Shown: positions 1-11,409, numbered from the stretch's first letter. The stretch is DNA of 38,624 nt from Paulinella micropora (GCA_009731375.1 BJOX01000075.1:78037-116660), one strand, 5' to 3'. Notes: generated by a model from the sequence alone, not told the origin. Numbers and translations are program-made.

Positions 1-12
1 TGGCAAGGCCAA

Positions 13-1689
13 GTGGGTGTGGATAGCCCGGGCTTTGGGGAATGGCCGGAGCACTACAAGGAGCGAGGCTGGGTGATCGTCGGAGTCCAGGAGCACAACC
101 TATCGTCGCAGAAGGTGGAGAAGCTCCAAGTCGACGGCTTCGCAGTCCTCGGCAAAGCGGCTGCAACTGGTGCGGGCTCGCGTCTCTTGGGGGGAGTCTT
201 GACGTTGGTGGCCAACTATCTGGCACCGTGCGCTACCATTGTACAGGCGCCTGTTCCACACCCACAGCAATTGTGGGTGAGGCTGTCGTCTGGGAGCGCG
301 ACGGCGTCGGATGTGTTCGTCGGCAACGGCTACTTCCCCCAAGAAAATCAACGAGAGGAATCTATTGCAGCCTATGAGGCGTGGCAGGCGGCCGTCTCCT
401 ACTTCGCCACCAAAGGTCATGTGGTTACGGTTGGTGATGCTAATGCTAAGCTGGGGCCCGCCAGAATAGCGCGGGAGGAGGGAGTGGTGGGCCTCTTTGG
501 CGAGATAGATGGGAGGGGTAGAGGGGTTAGGAGTGAGAATGGTGAGTTGCTGGCTGCGATGCTTGTTGCCACGGGGTTGCGCAATCTCAGTGGGTTTTCG
601 CAACCACGGGGGGACAAATATTGGTGGTCTAGGCAGGAAAATGTAGGTGGACGAAGGCATCTACTGGATTACATCTGCGTCTCTTCCGAGCTGGCGGAGG
701 AGGCAAGCTTCGGCGTCGACGAGGTAGACCTTGATACCGACCACAAAGCTGTGTGGGCGGAACTGGTCTGGGGGGGACAGCCACCCCCCAAAAAGCAGGT
801 AAAGAGGTACAAAGCATTCAAGGCAGAGCGCTTGATAGGCAGGGTAGTTGAGGGTAAGGAGAGTGAGCTGTCTAAGCTTAGGTTGAAGTACGACGAGACC
901 TTTGCAGCTGGTATATCGGGGCTGTTGCCAGATGGCCTCCCAGATCTATCAGCAGTGGAGGACCCGGATGAGCTTCAGCAGGAGGTAGATAGGGTCGCTA
1001 GCTTAGTGGTCCGAGCTTTCACGGGCGCAGCCGTGAAGGTCTTGGGAGTTCGGGTGATTAGGCCAGGGTTTACTAATGCATGGTTTGATGAGAGTCTTAG
1101 GGAAGCGATTGCGCGACGGAGAGAGGCATACGGCCTCTGGCGAAGGAATGAGGCCAACCGAGAGGCCTGGCAAAGATATAAAGAAGCGAGGAAGGCGGTC
1201 AGAAGGTTATGCAAGGAGAAGAAGGAGCAAGCGTGGAAGCGGGTCCAGAATGACACCGCTGCCAACTTCAGGAGCGCTACCATGGCCACGTACTGGAAGC
1301 TGTCAAAGCGTTTGGGCGGGGTTCGGCGGTCGAACGCTTCTGCTCCTGTTCGGAAGCCCGATGGCACTCTGGCATGCACACTCCGGGAAAAACTACAAGA
1401 ATGGGAAGAATACCGCCGACGTATGGTGGTCCCCAAAGAAAACCAGTTTTTGGAGGATGCATGTGTAGAGGAAGTCGGTTCTGATGAGGAAGCAGCGCGG
1501 ATTGAGCCCGAGCGGAAGGCCCGCGAAACCTTCCAGTATAACGACAACCTGCGCGATCAATTCGAGGCCATGGCGCAAGCCGAGGAGATCCGGACTGAGA
1601 CGGGCCCGCTGGACTATGATTACACCGAGAAGGAAGTGGAGCTCTGCCTAGGAAAATCTCCAGAATCACAAAGCGTGCTCACCGGATAA
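13..1689 (+). CDS. LINE ORF2, apurinic/apyrimidinic-like endonuclease domain plus start of RT
   Basis: The first 250 residues read as an exonuclease-endonuclease-phosphatase fold. A catalytic Glu lies in VGVQEHNL, a GDANAKLG block matches the usual GDFN motif, LLDYICVS stands at the IDYI position, and DTDHKAVWA holds the terminal Asp-His. This domain nicks target DNA to prime reverse transcription. A lysine/arginine-rich linker (about residues 360-420) follows. The frame ends at 1689, but the reading continues in another frame into the RT at 1703, so a one-base shift lies near 1650. The true start is probably off the left edge, since the first Met here has no upstream context. Confidence 0.8.
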   Translation: MGVDSPGFGEWPEHYKERGWVIVGVQEHNLSSQKVEKLQVDGFAVLGKAAATGAGSRLLGGVLTLVANYLAPCATIVQAPVPHPQQLWVRLSSGSATASDVFVGNGYFPQENQREESIAAYEAWQAAVSYFATKGHVVTVGDANAKLGPARIAREEGVVGLFGEIDGRGRGVRSENGELLAAMLVATGLRNLSGFSQPRGDKYWWSRQENVGGRRHLLDYICVSSELAEEASFGVDEVDLDTDHKAVWAELVWGGQPPPKKQVKRYKAFKAERLIGRVVEGKESELSKLRLKYDETFAAGISGLLPDGLPDLSAVEDPDELQQEVDRVASLVVRAFTGAAVKVLGVRVIRPGFTNAWFDESLREAIARRREAYGLWRRNEANREAWQRYKEARKAVRRLCKEKKEQAWKRVQNDTAANFRSATMATYWKLSKRLGGVRRSNASAPVRKPDGTLACTLREKLQEWEEYRRRMVVPKENQFLEDACVEEVGSDEEAARIEPERKARETFQYNDNLRDQFEAMAQAEEIRTETGPLDYDYTEKEVELCLGKSPESQSVLTG

Positions 1690-1702
1690 GATCAAGAACG
1701 AG

Positions 1703-2339
1703 ATGCTCAAGTACGGAGGCACGCGGATTGTGAGCTTTCTGGTGCGCTTCTTCAACTGGTTGAAATCGTGCGAATACACCCCCAGCGACTGGGGCAAAGC
1801 GATTATCGTCAACATCCCAAAAGGAGGCGACCCAACCGATCCGGAAAATTGGAGAGACATCGCGATTCTGAGCTGTCTGGGTAAGATGTATCTGTCCCTT
1901 ATGGCGGCGAGGCTTACGGCTTTCATCGATCAGCCGGGCAGGCTTCGCCCAGAGCAGGGTGGGTTCCGGCCAAAACGTAGTACGGGGGACCAGATTTTTG
2001 TCGTTAAGGAGCGTCTGCGCCTTAGGCAACAAGCTGGCCTCCGTTCTTTCGTTTTGTTCGTGGATCTGAGAAAGGCATTCCCTACGGTTTGGTGGGCCGG
2101 GTTGTTTCAGAGGCTAACCCAGATGGGGGTACAGGGCAAGTTCTATCGCATTCTGCGGCGTTTTTACCGAAGAACGTCATCGCGAGTGCTAGTCGATGGC
2201 GAACTCACTGGTGAAGTGCTGGAAGAGATGGGAGTTCAGCAAGGGTCGCCGTTGTCACCGTCGCTGTTCAACGTCTTCATGGATGAGCTAACGGTCCGAA
2301 TCGCGAAAGAGTTGGAGATCGAGGACCTCAACCGCATCG
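1703..2339 (+). CDS. LINE reverse transcriptase, partial, runs into gap
   Basis: Palm motifs are readable: an NIPKGGDPTDPENWRDIAIL block typical of LINE RT motif 1-2, GGFRPKRSTGDQIF, motif A LFVDLRKAFPTV with its catalytic Asp, and motif B QQGSPLSPSLFNVFMDEL. The gap at 2340 begins before motif C (the YADD box), so activity cannot be judged. The usual second Asp of motif A (KAFD) is Pro here. It continues the frame-broken endonuclease ORF upstream. Confidence 0.8.
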
Positions 2340-2990
2340 NNNNNNNNNNNNNNNNNNNNNNNNNNNNNNNNNNNNNNNNNNNNNNNNNNNNNNNNNNNNN
2401 NNNNNNNNNNNNNNNNNNNNNNNNNNNNNNNNNNNNNNNNNNNNNNNNNNNNNNNNNNNNNNNNNNNNNNNNNNNNNNNNNNNNNNNNNNNNNNNNNNNN
2501 NNNNNNNNNNNNNNNNNNNNNNNNNNNNNNNNNNNNNNNNNNNNNNNNNNNNNNNNNNNNNNNNNNNNNNNNNNNNNNNNNNNNNNNNNNNNNNNNNNNN
2601 NNNNNNNNNNNNNNNNNNNNNNNNNNNNNNNNNNNNNNNNNNNNNNNNNNNNNNNNNNNNNNNNNNNNNNNNNNNNNNNNNNNNNNNNNNNNNNNNNNNN
2701 NNNNNNNNNNNNNNNNNNNNNNNNNNNNNNNNNNNNNNNNNNNNNNNNNNNNNNNNNNNNNNNNNNNNNNNNNNNNNNNNNNNNNNNNNNNNNNNNNNNN
2801 NNNNNNNNNNNNNNNNNNNNNNNNNNNNNNNNNNNNNNNNNNNNNNNNNNNNNNNNNNNNNNNNNNNNNNNNNNNNNNNNNNNNNNNNNNNNNNNNNNNN
2901 NNNNNNNNNNNNNNNNNNNNNNNNNNNNNNNNNNNNNNNNNNNNNNNNNNNNNNNNNNNNNNNNNNNNNNNNNNNNNNNNNNNNNNNNNN
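2340..2990. other. assembly gap (651 N)
   Basis: Run of N inside the LINE; the missing part should hold RT motifs C-E and the thumb. Confidence 0.99.
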
Positions 2991-3282
2991 GCTGTTGTTC
3001 AGCTGCAACAATCGTCTTCGCCTCTACCGATCCAAATTTGGCTCATGCTCGCCGGACTGCTCAAGCTGTTTCGCCTTGTGTGGCACTGAGGTTAACGAGT
3101 CGTTACGTCACTTCCTGCTGCATTGCCCAACGTTTGCGAGCTCTCGTGAGGCACTGTTTAAGTTTATCGATGAGGCGCAAGCCCGGCAGCCCCTCATGCT
3201 GAATCGAGGAGGGCTTTATCACAGGGAACTGCGGGAGGCAGAGGAGGAGATGAGGCTCTTCAAAGAGGAATGGCTGAAGGGG
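2991..3282 (+). CDS. LINE C-terminal region with Cys/His knuckle, partial
   Basis: Open reading continues after the gap. It contains a Cys-Cys-His-Cys cluster (CSSCFALCG, then NESLRHFLLHCPTF) of the kind found at the C terminus of many LINE ORF2 proteins. The remainder is charged. It runs into the second large gap at 3283, so the end of the element and its tail are not visible. Confidence 0.65.
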
Positions 3283-3939
3283 NNNNNNNNNNNNNNNNNN
3301 NNNNNNNNNNNNNNNNNNNNNNNNNNNNNNNNNNNNNNNNNNNNNNNNNNNNNNNNNNNNNNNNNNNNNNNNNNNNNNNNNNNNNNNNNNNNNNNNNNNN
3401 NNNNNNNNNNNNNNNNNNNNNNNNNNNNNNNNNNNNNNNNNNNNNNNNNNNNNNNNNNNNNNNNNNNNNNNNNNNNNNNNNNNNNNNNNNNNNNNNNNNN
3501 NNNNNNNNNNNNNNNNNNNNNNNNNNNNNNNNNNNNNNNNNNNNNNNNNNNNNNNNNNNNNNNNNNNNNNNNNNNNNNNNNNNNNNNNNNNNNNNNNNNN
3601 NNNNNNNNNNNNNNNNNNNNNNNNNNNNNNNNNNNNNNNNNNNNNNNNNNNNNNNNNNNNNNNNNNNNNNNNNNNNNNNNNNNNNNNNNNNNNNNNNNNN
3701 NNNNNNNNNNNNNNNNNNNNNNNNNNNNNNNNNNNNNNNNNNNNNNNNNNNNNNNNNNNNNNNNNNNNNNNNNNNNNNNNNNNNNNNNNNNNNNNNNNNN
3801 NNNNNNNNNNNNNNNNNNNNNNNNNNNNNNNNNNNNNNNNNNNNNNNNNNNNNNNNNNNNNNNNNNNNNNNNNNNNNNNNNNNNNNNNNNNNNNNNNNNN
3901 NNNNNNNNNNNNNNNNNNNNNNNNNNNNNNNNNNNNNNN
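3283..3939. other. assembly gap (657 N)
   Basis: Run of N between the LINE C-terminal segment and a TTA microsatellite. Confidence 0.99.
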
Positions 3940-4133
3940 TTATTATTATTATTATTATTTAGGGAGTACATAGGCCATCGGTCCTTTCCATGGGCTGATT
4001 GGTATAAAGCTCCTAGAGTAATGTTCTATGCCGTCACTTCCTTTATTCCACCGATTGGTGTGGAGACTTTCCTTATGGAATGGACGACTGGATGCACATG
4101 GCCTTTTGGCTCAGCAATTGGCAGGAGATACAC

Positions 4134-4175
<42 letters not shown>

Positions 4176-4178
4176 CAT

Positions 4179-4221
<43 letters not shown>

Positions 4222-4352
4222 GCTACTACTACTACTACTACTACAACTATGATTACTATGATTATGATTATGATTATTATGATTATTATGATTATTATTA
4301 TCACTATTGTTATCATTATTATCATTACTATCATTATCATTATTACTATTAC
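3940..4352. repeat. TTA/ATT/ACT trinucleotide arrays bracketing a 170-bp unique segment
   Basis: A short TTA run (3940-3959) precedes unique sequence (about 3960-4132). Perfect and degenerate ATT, ACT and ATG-type trinucleotides then run to about 4350. All long reading frames here (poly-Ile, poly-Thr, poly-Val) are repeat artefacts. On the minus strand the unique segment could hold a terminal exon of the host gene: two AG sites, near 4107 and 3999, each open a short in-phase frame ending in a stop. I could not choose between them. Confidence 0.75.
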
Positions 4353-5809
4353 CTCCTTGTCTATGACATGTTGCCGCGGCACCAACACGCGCTCCTGCCT
4401 GCCCGCCCAACCGGGCCGGCCCACCTAACGATAACGATATAGATATAGATATAGATATAGATATAGATATAGATATAGATATAGATATATAGATATAGAC
4501 ATAGACAGACATAGACATAGACATAGATATAGACATAGATACAGATACAGATACAGATACAAATACAGACACAGACACAGACACAGACACACAGACACAC
4601 AGACACACAGACACACAGACACATAGACACAGACACACAGATACACAGACACACAGACACAGACACAGACACAGACACAGACACAGGCACAGTACATACA
4701 CAGGTACAGACACAGGTACAGACACAGGTACAGACACAGGTACAGGTACAGACACAGGTAATAGACACAGGTACAGACACAGGTACAGACACAGGTACAG
4801 GTACAGACACAGGTACAGGTACAGGTACAGGTACAGGTACAGACACAGGTACAGGTACAGATACAGATACAGATACAGATACAGATACAGATACAGATAC
4901 AGATACAGATACAGATATAGATACAGATACAGATACAGATACAGATACAGATACAGATACAGATACAGATACAGATACAGATAATACAGAGACAGGTACA
5001 GACAGATACAGATGCAGATACAGATACAGATACAGATACAGATACAGATACAGATACAGGGATACAGGGATACAGGGATACAGAGATACAGAGATACAGA
5101 GATACAGATACAGATACAGGTACAGATACAGATACAGATGCAGATACAGATGCAGATGCAGATACAGATACAGATACAGATACAGATGCAGATACAGATA
5201 CAGATACAGATATAGATATATAGATATGGATATGGATGTGGATATGGATATGGATATGGATATGATATAGGTATAGGTATAGGTATAGATATAGGTATAG
5301 ATATAGATATAGATATAGATATGGATATGGATATGGATATGGATATAGATATAGATATAGATATAGATATAGATATAGATAGATATAGATATAGATATAG
5401 ATATAGATATGGATATGGATATGGATATGGATATGGATATGGATATAGATATGGATATAGATATAGATATAGATATAGATATAGATATATCTATATCTAT
5501 TAGATATGGATATGGATATGGATATGGATATGGATATGCATGATATGGATATGGATATGGATATAGATATAGATACAGATATAGATATAGATATAGATAT
5601 AGATATAGATATAGATATAGATATATAGATATATATGTATAGATATATAGATATAGATATCTATAGATATAGATATAGATATAGATATAGATATAGATAT
5701 AGATATAGATAGAGATATAGATAGATATATAGAGATAGATATATAGATATAGATATAGAGATATATAGATATAGATATAGATATATAGATATAGATATAT
5801 AGATGTAGA

Positions 5810-5840
<31 letters not shown>

Positions 5841-6147
5841 AGATATAGATATCGATATAGATATCGATATAGATATAGATATAGATATAGATATAGATAT
5901 AGATATAGATATAGGCAGGCGGATGGCCTTACATGTGCGGCTAGTTGCAGTATGGCCAGCGTCGTGCAACCGGGCAGCAGCTTCCCCAGCACTGCACATG
6001 ACAACCAGGACACAACGTTGACTGCCGGCGCTGAGAGCGAGCCAGTGAGTGAGTGAGAAGAGATAGAGACAGAGATAGAGATAGAGATAGAGATAAAGAT
6101 AGAGATAGATATAGATAGAGAGATAGAGATAGAGATAGAGATAGATG

Positions 6148-6186
<39 letters not shown>

Positions 6187-6225
6187 GGATGGATGGATAG
6201 ATAGGCAGGTAGGTAGGTAGGTAGG

Positions 6226-6275
<50 letters not shown>

Positions 6276-6300
6276 TGGATATATATATATATGTATATAT

Positions 6301-6343
<43 letters not shown>

Positions 6344-7429
6344 GAGAGAGAGAGAGAGAACGCTTGAGCAAGACATGCAGCCCCGCAAGGTAGCTGTACA
6401 CTGTTGCATGACTGCACGCATAATTTAGGAGCACAGGTAGGGGGAAAGAAGGGAAAATACAAAAACTCCTCCTCGCATACGAACCATGCGCTGCTGGGTG
6501 AACGGTTAGCACGAAGCGCTGCAGCTCGCCCTCCCAGCCAGTCTGGGCCGGCACTGCTGTGCTGACCCCTGTGGGCACGGCGCTGTCGCTGTCCATGTCG
6601 GAACAGCGCGTCAGCTCGATGGCGGGAAAACAGCGCTTCAAGTAGCCTACCAAGTGCAGCCGCAACGGGGACACAACAGGTTCTGCGTCGAGATGGCTGG
6701 AGCTGTCCCCGGTGCAGCATATTATGCAAATTCTTCTTCAGTGCTTCGACAAGCCACCCTCCGCTCTCCCATTATATCCGAGCCCGACCTCCAAACACAC
6801 ATTCCTTCACACTCTCTATCTCTGGTTGTACGTTTGCTTTCGCTCCTTGTAGCTGTTTCCGCTTCTATCCTTTTCCTCTCTCTTGCGGCCTCTCTTTCTG
6901 CACTTGCCCTACCTCTCATCTCGGCGCACGCCAGTCTGTCCATCGGAAAGGGCAGAAGCACCTGCTTCTGCTTCAAGTCTGCCGCGCCGTGCCCTTCCTG
7001 CGGCTCCTGCGCGCTCTCGCTCTTTTCCTCCAAGGAGCGCACCAGGTCCTGCAGCGCCCACCACAGGCTCTGCTCTGACGCGCTGATTTCCCCTTCCACG
7101 TCTGCCGCTCCTTCAAGCTCCCCGATCCTCACGCCTGTTCCGCTACAGAAAACAGACAGACAAACAGACATAAATGCATACATCATACATACATACATAC
7201 ATACATACATACCCTTGGCGGTCCTTGCTCCAGCCTGATGTCTCAGCAGTCGGGGTGAGCGAGGGCGCATGTTGAGAGGTGAGGCTTGGCAAAGGCGGGG
7301 CTTGCATCGGCCGAAGCTCTGGCGTTGGGGGCAAAGCAAGACAGGACGGGACAAGACAGGGCAGGACAGACAGAGCATTGTTCACCCATATTGATACCCT
7401 GCGCGCGCGCGCGAGAGAGAGAGAGAGCG

Positions 7430-7472
<43 letters not shown>

Positions 7473-7497
7473 GACACACACACAGAGAGAGCGAAAC

Positions 7498-7550
<53 letters not shown>

Positions 7551-7571
7551 GAGAGAGAGAGAGCGAGAGCG

Positions 7572-7624
<53 letters not shown>

Positions 7625-8481
7625 TAAAGAGAGAAAGAGAGATAGATAGAGAGAGAGAGAGAGACCTTTCCCCTGCATCAACAACGCCCGCAGCTTCTGC
7701 AGAGCCTGCTGGTCCAAAAACGCTGCTTCGAACGCTAGACAAGCAGTGAGACAGGGGTTTTAAATACCCCTCATCCTTCCAGTGAACTGCCCTTCGCCCC
7801 AACCGTCACCTGGCTTGTTCGCTCACTCACTGACTACTCAGCATACACACGTGCATATCCCCTGGTCTTTTTGTACACACGTGCACATCCCCTATCCTTC
7901 ACTCTCTGTTGCCACTCACTAACAGCACAAGCGCACGTAATCATCCAGCGCAATATAATGGAATACAATACAATACAATACAATACAATACAATAAAATA
8001 AAGTATACTATAATGGCATGCGATACAATACGATGCAATACGCTTCCATCACCTCGCCTGAGTCCTTCGCGAGCCTTGCCTGCGCGCTCAGACGCAATGC
8101 TCGTTTCAATTTCCTGAGCAGAGGTTACACGGAGAAAGTGCGATTGCAGGAACAGCTCAAGAGACCTCGGCAGTCAGGGCTGGGAACTGCAAGGGAGTAG
8201 AAAGAGATACTTCTTGGCCGGTCATGGCAACCTAGCAGCACACGAGACGAAGAGCCTTCCAATCTACCTATCCGTCCCTTCCAATACAGGTGCTAAACAC
8301 TTTTCATTAGGAATCGACCCTACCCTAGCTAGAAGTGGTGTTCGACGGACCTCGTTCACACAGAAGTCCTCGGGCACCGATTTGAGCATGGCTAGGTTGC
8401 CTACGGAGCAGCGACTAAGTTCCGTGTGGAGAGCAGAGCGACAACTTGCTGCCTCCGAAGTTTCTGCTGGTCAGCAATCAT
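4353..8481 (-). CDS. host protein-coding gene, at least seven phase-consistent exons, product unknown
   Basis: Exons in order of transcription: 8113-8053, 7734-7666, 7318-7213, 7142-6913, 6682-6485, 6030-5933 and 4424-4353. Each starts after AG and ends before GT. The leftover bases (1, 1, 2, 1, 1, 0) join in frame at every junction without a stop. Good acceptors include TTTTCTGTAG before 7142, and good donors include GTAAGG after 5933. Two weaker exons may precede: 8481-8446, starting with a Kozak-like CCACCATG, and a 21-base exon 8186-8166 after a strong pyrimidine tract. Both keep phase 0. The predicted product begins as a charged, probably coiled-coil segment. A Pro-rich stretch, another acidic helical segment (exon 7142-6913) and a more hydrophobic C-terminal part follow. 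I recognise no domain. The 3' end is uncertain. Introns are mostly microsatellite. Confidence 0.7.
4425..5932. repeat. 1.5-kb intronic microsatellite (GATATA, ACAG, GATACA, GGATAT types)
   Basis: Blocks of GATATA, ACACAG, GGTACAG, GATACA, GGATAT and again GATATA follow one another with little unique sequence. The block lies between two phase-compatible exons on the minus strand, so it is read as an intron. The long Leu-Tyr, Ile-Ser and Val-Ser frames it produces are not genes. Confidence 0.9.
6054..6362. repeat. GAGATA/GATA/GGTA and GA microsatellite, intronic
   Basis: Runs of AGAGAT, GATA, GGTA, ATAT and finally GA dinucleotides, ending at about 6360. The block lies in the intron between exons 6682-6485 and 6030-5933 of the host gene. 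Confidence 0.9.
7165..7212. repeat. short ACAT microsatellite, intronic
   Basis: Perfect ACAT repeats abut the donor of host exon 7318-7213. The GTATGT donor is itself part of the repeat. Confidence 0.85.
7408..7665. repeat. GA-rich microsatellite, intronic
   Basis: A short GC alternation (7401-7412) leads into about 250 bases of GA/GAAA repeat up to the donor side of exon 7734-7666. Glu-Arg and Ser-Leu frames here are artefacts. Confidence 0.9.
7960..8040. repeat. AATAC pentanucleotide array
   Basis: Tandem ACAAT copies from about 7966 to 7995, followed by degenerate copies. It lies in the host-gene intron between exons 8113-8053 and 7734-7666. Confidence 0.75.
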
Positions 8482-8523
8482 GGTGGACACAAAATTTCTT
8501 TAGACTGCCATGAGAAATAATTG

Positions 8524-9076
8524 ATATGTGTATGTATGTACGTATGCATGTATGTATGTATAAATGTATGTATGTATGTATGTATGTATGCATGTATGCA
8601 TGCATGTATGTATGTATGTATGTATGTATATATGCATGTATGTATGTATGTATATATGTATCTATGTATGTATTTTTGTATGTCTGTATGCATGCATGCA
8701 TGTATGTATGTATGTATGTATGTAGTATTGTAGTATGTATGTATGTATGTATGTACATATATTTGCACATAAATACATACAATACAAATATATACAACAA
8801 ATACATACAAATACATACAATACATGCATACATACATACATACATACATACATACAATACATACATACATACATACATACATACATACTACATACATACA
8901 TACATACATACATACATACATACATACGTATGTATGTATGTATGTATGTATGTATGTATGTATGTATATATGTATGTATGTATTCATGCATGCATGTATG
9001 CATACATGCATGCATGTATGTATGTATGTATGTACGTACATACGTACATACATACATACATACATACATACACACA

Positions 9077-9109
<33 letters not shown>

Positions 9110-9975
9110 GTGCATACACATGCTTACACATGCGTACATGCATTCTATGCATACATACAGACATGCATGCGTACATACAAAACAAACAAACAAACAAAAA
9201 TACATACATACATAGATACATACATACATACATACATATATAATATACATGTATACACATACATATATACACATACATACATCATACATACATACATACA
9301 TACATACATGCATGCATGCACATACATACATACATACATACATACACATGTACATATGTACATACATACATACATACCATACATACATACATACATACAT
9401 ACATACATACATACATACATACATACACACAGACAGACACATACATACATACATACAAACATACATACATACAAGACAATACATACAATACATACACAAT
9501 ACACAATACATACAATACATACAATTCAACATACAATACATGCAATACATACAATACAGATACATACGATACATGCAAAACATACAATACAATACATACA
9601 ATACATACAATACATACAATACATACAATATATAAAATACATACAATACATACAAATACACAATACATACAATACATATACAATACATACAATACATACA
9701 TACATACATACAATACATACAATACATACAATACATACATACAATACATACACAATACATACAATACATACAATACGTACAATAAGTACAAGACGTACAA
9801 TAAGTACAATATATACAATACATACAATACATACAATACATACTATACATACAATACATACAATACATACAATAGATACAATACATACAATACATACAAT
9901 GCATACAATACATACAATACATACAATACATACAATACATACAGTACATACGCTACATACAATGCATACGTAAAA
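8524..9975. repeat. 1.45-kb ATGT/ACAT microsatellite with strand switches, grading into ACATACAAT 9-mers
   Basis: The plus strand reads ATGT repeats to about 8755, ACAT to about 8928, ATGT again to about 9035, then ACAT. From about 9475 the unit becomes a 9-mer of ACATACAAT type until about 9965. All Tyr-Ile-His-Thr and Cys-Met-Tyr-Val frames are repeat artefacts. Confidence 0.95.
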
Positions 9976-10105
9976 AAACAGCTTCAAAATAAAGCAATCC
10001 ACCTGCAAAACCATTATGAACTTTCGCGAGAAAAAATTCTGGCAACCTGTTTAGGCTGAATTTAGGCAGTGGCAATACAATTTCAGGAGGATTAGAATCG
10101 CCCCC

Positions 10106-10136
<31 letters not shown>

Positions 10137-10433
10137 AACCAGTTGTTCCCTAATAAGACGAACCTGAGTTAACCTGGAGGGGAAGATAAGCAGAGGAAGA
10201 ATAGTGTTTGTGTGAGCAAAGCATAACACAACTGAATTCAGGGTTTAATTCAGTCATTCAACCCTGACACCACAAAAACGGGGTGTAAACGGAGGTGGAA
10301 GAAATGAAGAATTACAAAAATATACAGGCTCCCAATCATAGACAGAGACACACACACATATGAATTACATACGTTCATGCCATGCGTGCCTGCATACATT
10401 AAAATTTTATATACACATAGATAGATGGATAGA
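9976..10433. other. unique host sequence with a 26-C/12-A homopolymer tract
   Basis: No convincing coding signal. C occupies 10101-10126 and A occupies 10127-10138. The rest is AT-rich unique sequence without splice-supported exons that I can see. Confidence 0.7.
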
Positions 10434-10455
10434 CATACATGCATACATACATACA

Positions 10456-10489
<34 letters not shown>

Positions 10490-10523
10490 CATACATACAT
10501 ACATACATACATACATACATACA

Positions 10524-10554
<31 letters not shown>

Positions 10555-10740
10555 GTGCATATGTACATATGTACATACATACATACATACATACAAGTAC
10601 TCATACATACATACATACATACAACTCATACATACATACAACTCATGCAGACATACATACATACATACATACATACATACATACATACATGCATACATAC
10701 ATACATACATACATACACACATATGTATATACATACATAC
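10434..10740. repeat. ACAT microsatellite, left half of the split insertion target
   Basis: ACAT repeats with minor variants run directly up to the left end of the integrated element. The same repeat in the same orientation resumes at 32154, which indicates that the element landed inside one array. Confidence 0.85.
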
Positions 10741-11057
10741 ATACTACTATAGGTATTACTATAGCACAGTTATCTTTTTATATAAAATAAGGCTATTTTC
10801 ATATAAATTCGTCTTACTATTAATTTCAATAAAAATATACATAATTTCATCCAAATTCAATACACGCATTCTTAATTAATAAATAGTCCATATTTGAATT
10901 TCTCTCAAACTCTTAAAAAAAGATAACTCATCTATCTTTTGCCAAATCAACACGAAGAGACATCAAAACCAGTCTCTTAGTTTTTCTTGCTGTGCTAGAC
11001 TTAGTTATCTTTTTTTGAAAAAATGAAAGTCCTCTCCTGTTGCGAGTTTGATTAATT
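10741..11057 (+). repeat. left terminal inverted repeat (317 bp)
   Basis: It matches the reverse complement of 31837-32153 over the same length, with about nine mismatches counted by eye. It starts ATACTACTATAGG. It contains AGTTATCTTTTT three times, at 10768 and 11003 in forward orientation and at about 10914-10928 inverted. Terminal repeats of this kind serve as replication origins and integrase substrates in Polintons. Confidence 0.92.
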
Positions 11058-11118
11058 AATTTTTTCATAAAATTTTTTACCACTCTATATAGAGTAATGA
11101 CCACCCTCACCAGATTAT

Positions 11119-11409
11119 GTGAGAAGTTTGAGAAACTATCTATTGAAAAATAAAAAAGAAACATTTTCTATTACCGATGTTAAAAAGATAATTACTGACG
11201 AAATCCAAATGATTGAAAATGCACGGGCAGGCAAGCCAAGGGATATTTTTCCATTCGGTAAGAATAAAGGTAAGAAAATTCAAGATGTTGCAACTATTGA
11301 TAAGCCATATCTTGAATGTGTCATGAAACAGCCGTGGTTTGAAAAATTTACAGACATTAAAAGTGAAGTAAAAAATTATAATAAAATAAAATTAAATCTT
11401 TATATATAA
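11119..11409 (+). CDS. small protein with FGK-x-KGK domain (ExoX C-terminal/DUF3820-like)
   Basis: The 96-residue frame has a central FPFGKNKGKKIQDVATIDKP block followed by YLECVMKQPWF. This resembles the small FGKxKGK...YL-x-W module seen alone in phages and large viruses and at the C terminus of exonuclease X-like proteins. Its biochemical role is not established. The only in-frame starts are GTG at 11119 or later codons; an ATG at 11117 is out of frame. A second, shorter copy of the same module lies at 11779-11916. The next gene begins two bases after the stop. Confidence 0.6.
   Translation: MRSLRNYLLKNKKETFSITDVKKIITDEIQMIENARAGKPRDIFPFGKNKGKKIQDVATIDKPYLECVMKQPWFEKFTDIKSEVKNYNKIKLNLYI

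Larger units (their letters stand above)
1..3282 (+). mobile_element. APE-type non-LTR retrotransposon (LINE), 5'-truncated by window edge, broken
   Basis: Endonuclease, reverse transcriptase and C-terminal zinc-knuckle segments follow one another on the plus strand, the standard order of an APE-class LINE ORF2. The copy is interrupted by a frameshift near 1650 and by an N gap at 2340-2990 that removes the RT active-site YADD region. Its base composition is GC-rich like the host flank and unlike the AT-rich element at 10.7-32.1 kb. I could not assign a clade by eye. Confidence 0.85.

Noticed and set aside
4361-6421. Very long minus-strand frame of Leu-Tyr, Ile-Ser and Val-Ser repeats
   Set aside because: It is the translation of GATATA/ACAG microsatellite; the only protein-like part is a host exon (6030-5933) embedded in it.
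7279-7802. Glu-Arg-rich and Ser-Leu-rich frames around 7.4-7.7 kb
   Set aside because: GA dinucleotide repeat; only the short spliced exon 7734-7666 is protein-like.
8526-9973. Several long Tyr-Ile-His-Thr and Cys-Met-Tyr-Val frames on both strands
   Set aside because: Tetranucleotide repeats without stops open all frames; no codon or sequence complexity.
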